A DNA stretch of 57,870 nucleotides from Bacteroidota bacterium (GTDB lineage: Bacteria > Bacteroidota > Bacteroidia > Chitinophagales > Chitinophagaceae): positions 1 to 57,870 of the forward strand of contig JAUZNZ010000030.1 in assembly GCA_030706735.1 (NCBI GenBank), read 5' to 3'. This document shows, in pieces, positions 1 through 7,028 of this stretch. Below the pieces are notes generated by a model. That model had not been told where the DNA came from and did not search any database. It saw only the letters and a program-made list of their open reading frames with translations. Both the position numbers and the translations under genes were made by a program. The stretch's first letter is position 1. The number at the start of each line of letters is the position of its first letter.

Positions 1-515
1 ACAAAAATATCCGCGGAGCGGACAAGGGGCGCCGCCTCCATGATCATCGGCACCGCCTCCTCGAACCAAACGATATGCGGTCGTAATTGCGCGCCATCAT
101 CCGCCAATTGCCCGAGCAGGATATCCTCCCTGATCTCATAGATCAACGATTCGTCCATCTCGCTTCGCATCTTGAATATTTCCCCGTGCAGGTGCATCAC
201 ACGGCTGCTTCCCGCCCGCTCATGCAGGTCGTCGATATTCTGCGTAATGATGTGTACGTCGAAATCCTTTTCGAGTTCCGCCAACCCGGTATGGGCGGCA
301 TTCGGCTTGGAGCCGGCTACGTCGCGCCGGCGCATGTTATAGAAGTCCAGCACAAGTTGCGGGTTCTTTCTCCAGGCCCTCGGAGTCGCCACCTCGGTAA
401 CCTCGTATCCTTCCCAAAGCCCATCGCTGTCGCGGAAAGTGCGCAATCCGCTCTCGGCGCTGATCCCCGCGCCCGTCAGTACCACCAGTTTTTTCTTTGC
501 AGAAGAGGTATTCAT
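1..515 (-). CDS. NAD-dependent protein deacylase, SIR2 family (3' end cut by window edge)
   Basis: Sirtuin that removes acyl groups from lysines using NAD in the cytoplasm. The visible 171 codons start at the ATG at 515. They show the NAD-binding motif GAGISAESG (residues 15-23), then LRTFRDSDGLW, the TQNID motif (91-95) and the catalytic His of HLHGE (His110). The motif FYNMR (58-62) places a Tyr and an Arg three residues apart, the pair that in class III sirtuins (SIRT5/CobB) binds succinyl or malonyl lysine, so a desuccinylase-type specificity is inferred. The C-terminal part lies outside the window. It starts 14 bases downstream of the stop of the secreted hydrolase gene, so the two may be co-transcribed. 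The family call is firm; acyl specificity is inference. Confidence 0.93.
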   Translation of the reverse strand, partial: MNTSSAKKKLVVLTGAGISAESGLRTFRDSDGLWEGYEVTEVATPRAWRKNPQLVLDFYNMRRRDVAGSKPNAAHTGLAELEKDFDVHIITQNIDDLHERAGSSRVMHLHGEIFKMRSEMDESLIYEIREDILLGQLADDGAQLRPHIVWFEEAVPMIMEAAPLVRSADIF

Positions 516-529
516 ATCCTAAAAATAGA

Positions 530-1483
530 TCAGTTCGCTCCCGACCCGCCGCCTTCCAGCATATATTCAAGCACTTGCCTGAAACCAGCCGCTAGCGTGG
601 ATCCGTGGGGATTGTCGGTTGAAATGTCCGTTACAAGAATATGACGGGACGTCCCCGACGGGGTCAGGCCCGGACGGACCATGAGCGTATCGGGGCCCCC
701 CACCACGCCGGAATCGCTTCGTTCGATGCGCATCAGGGCCTCGCAGTTCATACGCTGCTTATTGAAGTCATAGGGATCGCGCGTATGCAGGAAGGCATAA
801 TAACGGGATACATCCGTTGCCGTGCTATCGTATAACCAGCTTGCCGGGGTAAAAAAGGAGTTCAGATAATCCTGCGGACCCGAGAAGATCAGCACCCGGT
901 TCAACTTGAATTTCTTGCCAAAATAGGCCGCATGGCCGGCGCCTTGTGAATGCCCACCCACAAGGATCTTCCCCCATTGGATTTCGTCATTCACCAGGTA
1001 TTCGTCCCATCCCTGACCCGGATAGTTCCGGACGAGATAGCGCAGGAAAAGATGAAAGCGGTTATACAGGCAGTTCATACTGTCGACTTGCACGAGTGAG
1101 CTCACGGGTGAGCCGAACACGATCTCCTGGCGGAAGGCATTGAAACAGGAACTGTCCGGGCTGTTGCTGCAGACCGTCGTGATCACGTTGTTTGGATAAT
1201 CGACGCTGATCACGGAATAACCCAGTAAGGCAATGGACGAGTCGAAGGAGAAAAGATCGCGTGCCGCCGACCCCGTTCCTTCGATCATAAATACCAATTT
1301 ATGCTTGGCTGCCGATGCCGGAGGCGTAAACGCAACATGGTTCCCATGTATAGTGAGAAGAGAAGGGTCTGTGCTGTCGGGCCGGACGGACACCACGCTG
1401 ACCTGGGCAGAAAGCGCGGAAAACAAAAAAAGCGAACATGCAGTGGCCCATCCCTGAATGCCCAATATCTTTCCCTTATTCAT
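530..1483 (-). CDS. Secreted alpha/beta-hydrolase-like protein (BPSS1187-like)
   Basis: 317-residue protein with an N-terminal signal peptide (hydrophobic residues about 10-26, cleavage near ALSAQ), so it is probably periplasmic or exported. The centre carries GGHSQGAGH, a nucleophile-elbow sequence (GxSxG) typical of alpha/beta hydrolases, about residue 195. A later Asp-rich segment and the His in NPHGST could complete the triad. The overall order, with an early MIEGTG oxyanion-like segment, resembles the BPSS1187-type serine hydrolases of unknown substrate. Start is the ATG at 1483. The sirtuin gene follows 14 bases downstream. Substrate cannot be assigned; a lipase/esterase or cutinase-like role is possible. 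Confidence 0.8.
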   Translation of the reverse strand: MNKGKILGIQGWATACSLFLFSALSAQVSVVSVRPDSTDPSLLTIHGNHVAFTPPASAAKHKLVFMIEGTGSAARDLFSFDSSIALLGYSVISVDYPNNVITTVCSNSPDSSCFNAFRQEIVFGSPVSSLVQVDSMNCLYNRFHLFLRYLVRNYPGQGWDEYLVNDEIQWGKILVGGHSQGAGHAAYFGKKFKLNRVLIFSGPQDYLNSFFTPASWLYDSTATDVSRYYAFLHTRDPYDFNKQRMNCEALMRIERSDSGVVGGPDTLMVRPGLTPSGTSRHILVTDISTDNPHGSTLAAGFRQVLEYMLEGGGSGAN

Positions 1484-1525
1484 CTTGCTGATCTTTTGGT
1501 TGTCGCTTGGTCCTTTTATCGAAAA

Positions 1526-1939
1526 TCACTTGCCTTCTCCCGCCATGTCCATGATCAGTTCCCATTCTTTTTCTGTAACCGGCTGCGTCGAAAGACGGCC
1601 GATCCGCACCAGGGCCATATTGGCGAGCCGCTTGTCCGCCTTGATCTGTGCAAGACCGACGGGCTTCTTCAGTCGCCGCAGCGGTTTTAGGTCCACAGCC
1701 ACCCAACGCTCATCGTCCGTGGTCGGATCCTGATAATGTTCCTTGATCACCTGCGCAATGCCTACGATCTCCGTTCCTTCATTGCTGTGATAGAACAGGA
1801 CCTCGTCTCCCTTCTTCATTCCGTTTAAATGCAGACGCGCTGCATAGTTGCGAATGCCGCTCCACACGGTCTTCTTGTCTTTCACCAACTGATCCCAGGA
1901 ATACACCCCGGGTTCCGATTTTACCAACCAGTATGCCAT
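1526..1939 (-). CDS. EVE domain-containing protein
   Basis: 137-residue protein that is one EVE domain from end to end, starting MAYWLVKSEPGVYSW, the hallmark beginning of the family (thymocyte nuclear protein 1/THYN1-like, PUA-related fold). Conserved stretches VWSGIRNYAAR and GDEVLFYHSN line the pocket that in EVE proteins binds modified bases, so a nucleic-acid modification reader is the usual inference. Start ATG at 1939. The alpha/beta hydrolase gene lies downstream on the same strand. The real substrate in bacteria is poorly known. Confidence 0.93.
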   Translation of the reverse strand: MAYWLVKSEPGVYSWDQLVKDKKTVWSGIRNYAARLHLNGMKKGDEVLFYHSNEGTEIVGIAQVIKEHYQDPTTDDERWVAVDLKPLRRLKKPVGLAQIKADKRLANMALVRIGRLSTQPVTEKEWELIMDMAGEGK

Positions 1940-2029
1940 AGTCAGGTATATTGCTCCCGAAATTACGATATCCGCCGAATAGCCCGACCCTTAAAAATAT
2001 TTCGCTTTTACAAATCCATAACGAAATGT

Positions 2030-2193
2030 GGCAACGTATTTAATAGCGTTCAATACCGGTTGGATCCCGGGTCCCTGGCCGACCTGATCAAGGCGGGTAA
2101 CGGTACTGCAGAGCTGAAGACGGTAGCCGGCGGTAAACTCCGGGTCATGCCGAAGTGACCATCCGTGACGATCACGTCTTACTACCCAAATAA
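2030..2193 (+). pseudogene. Decayed fragment of a fasciclin (FAS1) domain
   Basis: A stretch of plus-strand sequence encodes what reads as the middle of a FAS1 domain: about residues SLADLIKAGNGTAELKTV followed by AGGKLRV, ending in a stop at 2156-2158. A shift into another frame at about 2143 continues with EVTIRDDHV, which is what normally follows GGKL in fasciclin domains, and stops at 2191-2193. No start codon, signal peptide or N-terminal part is present. Seen directly: two frame pieces that only make sense joined. Inference: remnant of a lost surface adhesion protein gene. The assignment rests on recognising the FAS1 pattern, not on a search. Confidence 0.55.
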
Positions 2194-2242
2194 ATGATTT
2201 ACAACACCCTAATCGCAGAATCGCGCTGACCCGATCACGCGG

Positions 2243-2275
2243 AAAGGCAGCTTTTGAAAAAAAAGTTGCCTTTTT
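2243..2275 (+). terminator. Hairpin with T-tract, plus strand
   Basis: AAAGGCA (2243-2249) pairs with TGCCTTT (2267-2273) around an A-rich loop, and the 3' arm runs into TTTTT. It has the shape of an intrinsic terminator on the plus strand, although no plus-strand gene ends here other than the fasciclin remnant. Confidence 0.45.
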
Positions 2276-2282
2276 AAAATCC

Positions 2283-2323
2283 AAACCAGGCCGAACTACG
2301 TATGTAAATGTAAGGCCTGGTTT
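2283..2323 (-). terminator. 10-bp inverted repeat downstream of the LutA-like gene
   Basis: AAACCAGGCC (2283-2292) and GGCCTGGTTT (2314-2323) are perfect inverted copies around a 21-base loop. Read on the minus strand the hairpin is followed by a T-rich stretch, so it could end the pdhA-TPR-ribH-LutA transcript. The long loop makes this less than certain. Confidence 0.4.
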
Positions 2324-2363
2324 TAACCCTATTTAACGCTTGCGACAGGTTGTTTTAAGGGTC

Positions 2364-2408
2364 AAGACCATCCGATTACTGAGGTAATATGGGTGGTCTT
2401 ATTTTTTT
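2364..2408 (+). terminator. Intrinsic terminator-like hairpin, plus strand
   Basis: AAGACCATCC (2364-2373) pairs with GGGTGGTCTT (2391-2400), with one G-T pair, and is followed directly by ATTTTTTT. This is a good rho-independent terminator on the plus strand. It is the second plus-strand terminator in a stretch (1940-2463) with no intact plus-strand gene. Confidence 0.6.
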
Positions 2409-2463
2409 GCCCTTCCTGTGCGCACCCTACTCGCTAACCCGTCCCAACTCGTCGCCCGCCGGG

Positions 2464-3180
2464 CTATTCACTCGCCAGCACGTCGGCGATATGCATCGTC
2501 CGCAGGGAATACCCTTTATATCGGATATACCCATCCAGATGCATCAGGCAGGAAAGATCGGTGGAGATGATATAGTCGGCGCCCGTTTCAAGGGCATTGT
2601 TCACTTTCTGGTCGGCCATGGCGATGGAAATGGACTCGAATTTGACGGCAAAGCTTCCTCCGAATCCGCAGCAGGTCTCCACATCCTTCATTTCGAGTAA
2701 TTCCAGTCCCTTTACGTTCGAGAGCAATTTCCGGGGCTCCTCCTTGATCCGGCATTCCCGAAGGCCGGCGCAGGAGTCATGGTACGTGGCGCGGCCCGAA
2801 AGGCTCGCTCCCAGGTCTTCTATGCCCAGCACATTGACCAGGAACTCGGAAAATTCGTAGGCCCGCTTCTGCAGGTCCTTGACCTCATTGTGCATGGAAG
2901 AGTTGTCGAATAAGCCGGGGTAATAGTTGCGGACGAAGCCTGTGCAGGACGCGCTCGGCGCAACCACATAGTCCGCCCCCGCAAAATCCCGTAGGAACTT
3001 GCTGCAGACTTCCCTGGCCTCGTCCCGGAACCCCGCATTATAGGCCGGCTGGCCGCAGCAGGTCTGATTGGTATTGTATGCGACCTCGACGCCTGCTTTT
3101 TCCAATACCTTCACCATATTGAAGGCGGTCTGGGGATAGAGTTGATCTACGAAACACGGTATGAATAATTGTACTCTCAG
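2464..3180 (-). CDS. LutA/YkgE-type (Fe-S)-binding oxidoreductase subunit
   Basis: 238 residues if started at the CTG at 3180; the first ATG is internal at 3117. The family begins with a conserved N-terminus of the type xRVQLFIPCFVDQLYPQTA, and the sequence encodes exactly this upstream of the ATG, so the CTG (or another non-ATG start just upstream) is preferred. Two CCG domains are seen: TCCGQPA near residue 43 and TCCGFGG near residue 180, cysteine motifs that hold Fe-S clusters or bind heterodisulphides. LutA proteins act with LutB and LutC in L-lactate oxidation, but neither partner is nearby. The gene follows ribH by only 11 bases and is probably the last of the cluster. Family firm, substrate open. 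Confidence 0.85.
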   Translation of the reverse strand: MRVQLFIPCFVDQLYPQTAFNMVKVLEKAGVEVAYNTNQTCCGQPAYNAGFRDEAREVCSKFLRDFAGADYVVAPSASCTGFVRNYYPGLFDNSSMHNEVKDLQKRAYEFSEFLVNVLGIEDLGASLSGRATYHDSCAGLRECRIKEEPRKLLSNVKGLELLEMKDVETCCGFGGSFAVKFESISIAMADQKVNNALETGADYIISTDLSCLMHLDGYIRYKGYSLRTMHIADVLASE

Positions 3181-3191
3181 GGTCTCTGCTT

Positions 3192-3707
3192 TCAGGGTGC
3201 TGTGGCTGGTTTGATGGAATTGAGCATATCGATCATCTTCAGGGCGGTCATGGCCGACTCCTCCCCCTTATTCCCATGCCGGCCCCCGGTCCGCTCGTCG
3301 GCCTGCTGCTGGTTATCGACCGTCAATACCCCGAATATGCAGGGAATGGGCAAGGACAGGTTCAATTGGACCATTCCGTCGGTAACGGCCTTGCATACGT
3401 AATCGAAGTGCGGCGTGTCCCCGCGCAAAACGCAACCCAGGGCGATAAAGGCGCTGGGCCGGCCGTCTTTATACTTGTGGATCTCCCAATAGGACTTGAT
3501 GCCAAAGGGAATTTCGAAGGCGCCCGGAACGGTAATGATCTTCCATTCCGCCCCCGCCTTTTTCAATATGTTGATGCAACCTCTTTCCAGTGCGTCCACG
3601 ATCGCAGCATTCCATTCGGTCCGCACAATAACGACACAGGCACCCTTCTTATCCTGAAGAATGCCTGACGGGGATTCAAAAAGTTTGCTGTTGCTGACCT
3701 CTGCCAT
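3192..3707 (-). CDS. ribH: 6,7-dimethyl-8-ribityllumazine synthase
   Basis: Lumazine synthase condenses 5-amino-6-ribitylaminouracil with dihydroxybutanone phosphate, the penultimate step of riboflavin synthesis. The 171 residues include the substrate-site segments RTEWNAAIVDAL, VPGAFEIPFG, ALGCVLRGDTPHFDYVC (catalytic His in the GDTPHFDYV segment) and FGVLTVDNQQQADER. Length fits the family with a slightly extended N-terminus. ATG at 3707 is 14 bases after the stop of the TPR gene and the LutA-like gene follows, so it sits inside a same-strand cluster rather than with other rib genes. Confidence 0.97.
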   Translation of the reverse strand: MAEVSNSKLFESPSGILQDKKGACVVIVRTEWNAAIVDALERGCINILKKAGAEWKIITVPGAFEIPFGIKSYWEIHKYKDGRPSAFIALGCVLRGDTPHFDYVCKAVTDGMVQLNLSLPIPCIFGVLTVDNQQQADERTGGRHGNKGEESAMTALKMIDMLNSIKPATAP

Positions 3708-3721
3708 GAGAATTGTTGGAA

Positions 3722-4408
3722 TTATTTACCCGCGATGACTCCCAGCCGGGCCAGATATTTGTCGATATCATAGCCCCTCTGCGACGCCGGGTATTTATCC
3801 TTGATGATCCGGTACATTTCGATCGCCTCCTGGTTCTTGCCCATGCTCTCATAGAGATAGCCCGCACGGAAAAGATATTCCGGGGAAAACAGGTCGTCCT
3901 TCTCGAAATACGTTCCCGCTTTCTTATACTGATCCGCCGCTTCCGACCGCTTGTTCAATTCGGAATAGGCATCTCCGAGCAGACCGAACGCGCGGATCTG
4001 CACCTGTTCGACGGAACTGGAAAAATCCTTGAGGTATTTGACCGCATTATTAAAATCGCCGAGCTTCAAATAACAGCTGCCGGCATAGAACGAGGCCAGA
4101 TTGGCGGCCCTTGTTCCACTATATCGGGAAATGATCTTTAGGAAGCCTGCATTGACATTGTCCCCATTCAGCGCCAGCCTCGTCGAATCCATCTTGAAAT
4201 ACTCCTCGGCGCGGAACATGGCTTCCGTGGCCTTCGCCTCATTGGGATCCTTGATCCAGTTCTTATATCCCAGGTAGCCGCCCACGACCAGGACGAGAAT
4301 GACCAGGACAGTGCTCAGCATTTTGCCATTCTGCTCCCAGAACTGCTGGAACTTCTCGATCGGGTTCTTTTCTGCTTCCAGATGGGCCGGGCGTTTGATC
4401 TCTGACAT
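3722..4408 (-). CDS. Membrane-anchored tetratricopeptide repeat protein
   Basis: 228 residues. A short cytoplasmic N-terminus is followed by one transmembrane segment (about residues 33-50) and then TPR-like helical repeats from about 70 on, for example the segments around YAGSCYLKLGDFNNAVKYL and PEYLFRAGYLYESMGKNQEA. This topology matches YfgM/BamD-like periplasmic TPR proteins, which scaffold envelope protein complexes. Located 36 bases after pdhA and 14 bases before ribH on the same strand. No enzyme motif is seen. A periplasmic chaperone or scaffold role is inferred from fold and topology only. Confidence 0.85.
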   Translation of the reverse strand: MSEIKRPAHLEAEKNPIEKFQQFWEQNGKMLSTVLVILVLVVGGYLGYKNWIKDPNEAKATEAMFRAEEYFKMDSTRLALNGDNVNAGFLKIISRYSGTRAANLASFYAGSCYLKLGDFNNAVKYLKDFSSSVEQVQIRAFGLLGDAYSELNKRSEAADQYKKAGTYFEKDDLFSPEYLFRAGYLYESMGKNQEAIEMYRIIKDKYPASQRGYDIDKYLARLGVIAGK

Positions 4409-4444
4409 GATAGTTTATTTGGCGTTAATTGGTTTTAGCTTGCG

Positions 4445-5440
4445 TCAGTCCACGATGAAGGGGTATTTCTTATCCACGTAAACGTCCTTCAACAGTTCGC
4501 TCTCATCGGGCAACGGAGATTCTTCCGCGAACTTTACGGCGGCGGCGACGGTATCGCTCACGCGTTTATTGATGACGTCAATTTCCGCCTGTGTGGCGAA
4601 TTTCCTGGTCAGAATGGTATTCAACACGAGCTGGATCGGGTCCTTTTGTTTGTATTCATCGACTTCTTCCTTCGTCCGGTATTTCTGTGGATCGGAGATC
4701 GAATGTCCCTTGTAACGATAGGTCTTGATCTCCAGCAAGGTGGGACCGTCTCCCTGCCTGGCCCGCTTCACGGCGCGGGCGACGCCCTCATGCACCGCTT
4801 CGGGACTCATGCCGTCGATCGAATCGCCTGGCATTTCATAGGCATCGGCCAGTTTGTAGATATCCACCACATTCGAGGTACGCTCGACGGAGGTGCCCAT
4901 GGCATAATTGTTATTTTCACAAATGAAGACCACCGGCAGCTTCCAGAGCATGGCAAGATTGAACACTTCATGGAGCATCCCCTGGCGGGCGGCCCCGTCC
5001 CCGAAAAAAGTCAGAACGGCATGGTCCGTGCCCTTGTATTTTTCGGCAAAAGCCAACCCGGCGCCCGTACCGATCTGGGCCCCGACGATCCCGTGACCGC
5101 CGAAGAACCGGACATCCACGCCGAAGAAGTGCATGCTGCCCCCCTTGCCCTTGGCGGCGCCCGTAGCCTTGCCGTATAGTTCGGCCATGCAGGATTTGGC
5201 GCTGACACCCTTCGAAAGGGCCAGGCCATGGTCGCGATAAGCGGTGATAAAGGGATCTTCAGGCTTGGTGGCCGTCATACATCCGGCCGCGATCGCTTCC
5301 TGGCCGATATAAGCATGGAAAAACCCCCGGATCTTGCCCTCCATTTTATATTTTTCTTCTGCCGTCAACTCGAACTGCCGGATAAGCTGCATCAATTCAT
5401 ACCAGTACAGGTAGGTCTCTTTAGAGAATTTGGTCGCCAC
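4445..5440 (-). CDS. pdhA: Pyruvate dehydrogenase E1 component, alpha subunit
   Basis: Thiamine-diphosphate-dependent E1 alpha that decarboxylates pyruvate in the pyruvate dehydrogenase complex. 331 residues, the normal size. Seen: IRGFFHAYIGQEAIAAG (E1 alpha N-part), FITAYRDHG, the HFFGVDVRFFGGHGIVGAQ segment, the ThDP-binding GDGAARQGMLHEVFNLA with CENNNYAMGT, and the phosphorylation-loop-like YRYKGHSISDP. The start is GTG at 5440, as MATKFSKE matches the family start and no ATG is better. A TATCTTTG element lies upstream. E1 beta, E2 and E3 are not in the window. The TPR gene follows 36 bases downstream. Confidence 0.97.
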   Translation of the reverse strand: MATKFSKETYLYWYELMQLIRQFELTAEEKYKMEGKIRGFFHAYIGQEAIAAGCMTATKPEDPFITAYRDHGLALSKGVSAKSCMAELYGKATGAAKGKGGSMHFFGVDVRFFGGHGIVGAQIGTGAGLAFAEKYKGTDHAVLTFFGDGAARQGMLHEVFNLAMLWKLPVVFICENNNYAMGTSVERTSNVVDIYKLADAYEMPGDSIDGMSPEAVHEGVARAVKRARQGDGPTLLEIKTYRYKGHSISDPQKYRTKEEVDEYKQKDPIQLVLNTILTRKFATQAEIDVINKRVSDTVAAAVKFAEESPLPDESELLKDVYVDKKYPFIVD

Positions 5441-5523
5441 TTGGTGAAAATTTGAGGTTTGCCCGGCGGTTGTCCACCCCGGCGATCGGCCTGGTCGGAT
5501 AGCTGGCCCGCTCTGGGCGGGGG

Positions 5524-5531
5524 CAAAGATA
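5524..5531 (-). promoter_or_regulatory. Bacteroidota -7 element (TATCTTTG) for pdhA
   Basis: The minus strand reads TATCTTTG, a perfect TAnnTTTG match, about 85 bases upstream of the pdhA GTG. No good TTG -33 partner is seen at the usual distance, so the site is tentative. Confidence 0.45.
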
Positions 5532-5581
5532 AGGGGGAAATTGGAATTTATCCCATTATCTTGCAGGGGAATAGGGCCTTT

Positions 5582-6670
5582 TTGTTGCTGTTAAAAGACA
5601 TATCGCTCGTACAGTTCAGGAACTACTCCCAGGCCACATTCCCGTTCAGGGAGCGTATAATCGGCATCTGCGGCAGGAACGGGGTGGGCAAGACCAATCT
5701 CCTCGACGCCATCTATTACCTGTGTTTTACACGAAGCTATTTCATCCGGTCGGATCAGCAGAATGTGGCCGGCGGGGCAGACGGTTTCCGCATCGCGGGC
5801 CGGTTCGAAAAACAGGGCTCCCCCGCCGAAGTGGTATGCATTTTCCGGGGCGAAGGCGGCAAGGAATTTCTCCTGGACGGGGAGCCCTATGAAAAATTCT
5901 CCGCCCATATCGGCCGCTTCCCTTGCGTCATCATCGCGCCGGACGATGTCCAGATCATTACCGGGGGCAGCGAGGAACGGCGCCGCTTCCTGGACTCCCT
6001 GCTTTCCCAGCTCGACCCGGATTACCTGCTTACGCTCATCGAATATAATAAGGTGCTTCAGCAGCGCAACGGCTTTCTCAAATCCCTGGAAGGCAAACGT
6101 CTCCGGGACGAGGATCGTCATCTTCTCGAGGTCTATGACGGCCAGCTGACCCGGCCGGGCATGCATCTGTTCGCCAGGAGAAAGGCCTTCCTGGCAGCCT
6201 TCCTGCCGCATGCAGGCAGGTTCTATACGGAGATCGCCGGTTCCCAGGAGCCGGTTCAAATGTCCTATCGCTCTCAGCTCCTCGATTCGGCCTTTCAACC
6301 CCTGCTGCACCGCAGCCTCGAAAAAGACCTGCACCTGCAAAGGACCGTCGCCGGCATCCATAAGGACGATATCGAACTGACCTTCAGAGGCCAGCCCTTC
6401 AAAGGCGTCGCTTCCCAGGGCCAGCGAAAAAGCCTGCTCTTCGCCCTGAAACTGGCCGAGTACGCGGCACTCCGCGAGGCAAAAGGGTTTGCTCCCATGC
6501 TGCTGCTGGATGACGTCTTTGAAAAGCTGGATGAGGGTCGCATGAGGAACCTGCTGAACCAGGTCTGCCTCCGGGGCGATGGACAGATCTTCATCACCGA
6601 TACGCATCAGGGTCGCATCGAGGCGGCACTGGATCCCCTTTCCCTTCCCTACCAGATCCTTGCCTTGTGA
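5582..6670 (+). CDS. recF: DNA replication and repair protein RecF
   Basis: RecF is an SMC-like ATPase that loads RecA at gapped DNA through RecFOR. From a TTG at 5582 (or 5585) the protein has 362 residues, the family's size, and begins LLLKDISLVQFRNYSQ, matching the conserved RecF N-terminus. The reading frame is open upstream to an ATG at 5459, but that segment looks like translated leader. Seen: Walker A GRNGVGKTNLLDAIYYL, a segment around PDDVQIITGGSEERRRFLD, the ABC signature-like VASQGQRKS, and Walker B/D-loop LLLDDVFEKLDEGR. A DUF721 gene follows, the usual neighbour of recF in this phylum. Confidence 0.95.
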   Translation: MLLLKDISLVQFRNYSQATFPFRERIIGICGRNGVGKTNLLDAIYYLCFTRSYFIRSDQQNVAGGADGFRIAGRFEKQGSPAEVVCIFRGEGGKEFLLDGEPYEKFSAHIGRFPCVIIAPDDVQIITGGSEERRRFLDSLLSQLDPDYLLTLIEYNKVLQQRNGFLKSLEGKRLRDEDRHLLEVYDGQLTRPGMHLFARRKAFLAAFLPHAGRFYTEIAGSQEPVQMSYRSQLLDSAFQPLLHRSLEKDLHLQRTVAGIHKDDIELTFRGQPFKGVASQGQRKSLLFALKLAEYAALREAKGFAPMLLLDDVFEKLDEGRMRNLLNQVCLRGDGQIFITDTHQGRIEAALDPLSLPYQILAL

Positions 6671-6746
6671 CCCTTGGCCCCGCCCGGTGACCTGCCTTCC
6701 CCGCGCCCCCCTTTGTGCCCTCCCCGCATTTTCCTACCTTGCCATC

Positions 6747-7028
6747 ATGAGCGAGATTTCCCTCGGAGACGCCTTGAAGAAGTTCCTCGACCAGAGCCCC
6801 TTGAAAGGTTCCATCCGCGCCTTGCAGATCGAGGATGCCTGGGAACAGATCATGGGCAAGACCATCGCGCGTTATACGGACAAGATCCAGATCCATGGAC
6901 ATACCCTGTTCATCAATACCTCCGTCGCTCCCCTTCGTCAGGAATTGGTCTATCAGAAAGAAAAAATAATCCAGCGTGTCAACGAGGCCATGGGAGATTC
7001 CATGATCAAAGAAGTGGTGATCAAGTGA
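6747..7028 (+). CDS. DUF721 domain-containing protein
   Basis: 93 residues, starting MSEISLGDALKKFLDQ; the whole protein is a DUF721 domain (DciA-related N-terminal fold), with the conserved W in IEDAWEQIMGKTIARYTD and the basic-hydrophobic LRQELVYQKEKIIQRVNE. DUF721 proteins are often found beside recF/gyrB and DciA relatives load the replicative helicase; the short Bacteroidota version may act in the same way, which is inference. The ATG at 6747 was chosen because residues upstream of it do not resemble the family. It follows recF by 76 bases and its end overlaps the convergent permease gene by 8 bases. Confidence 0.9.
   Translation: MSEISLGDALKKFLDQSPLKGSIRALQIEDAWEQIMGKTIARYTDKIQIHGHTLFINTSVAPLRQELVYQKEKIIQRVNEAMGDSMIKEVVIK

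Noticed and set aside
1991-2284. 97-codon minus-strand frame between the EVE and LutA-like genes
   Set aside because: It runs antisense through the fasciclin remnant and hairpins, without family match or ribosome site.
5591-6607. Long open frame opposite recF
   Set aside because: Antisense shadow of recF; no start signal or protein features.
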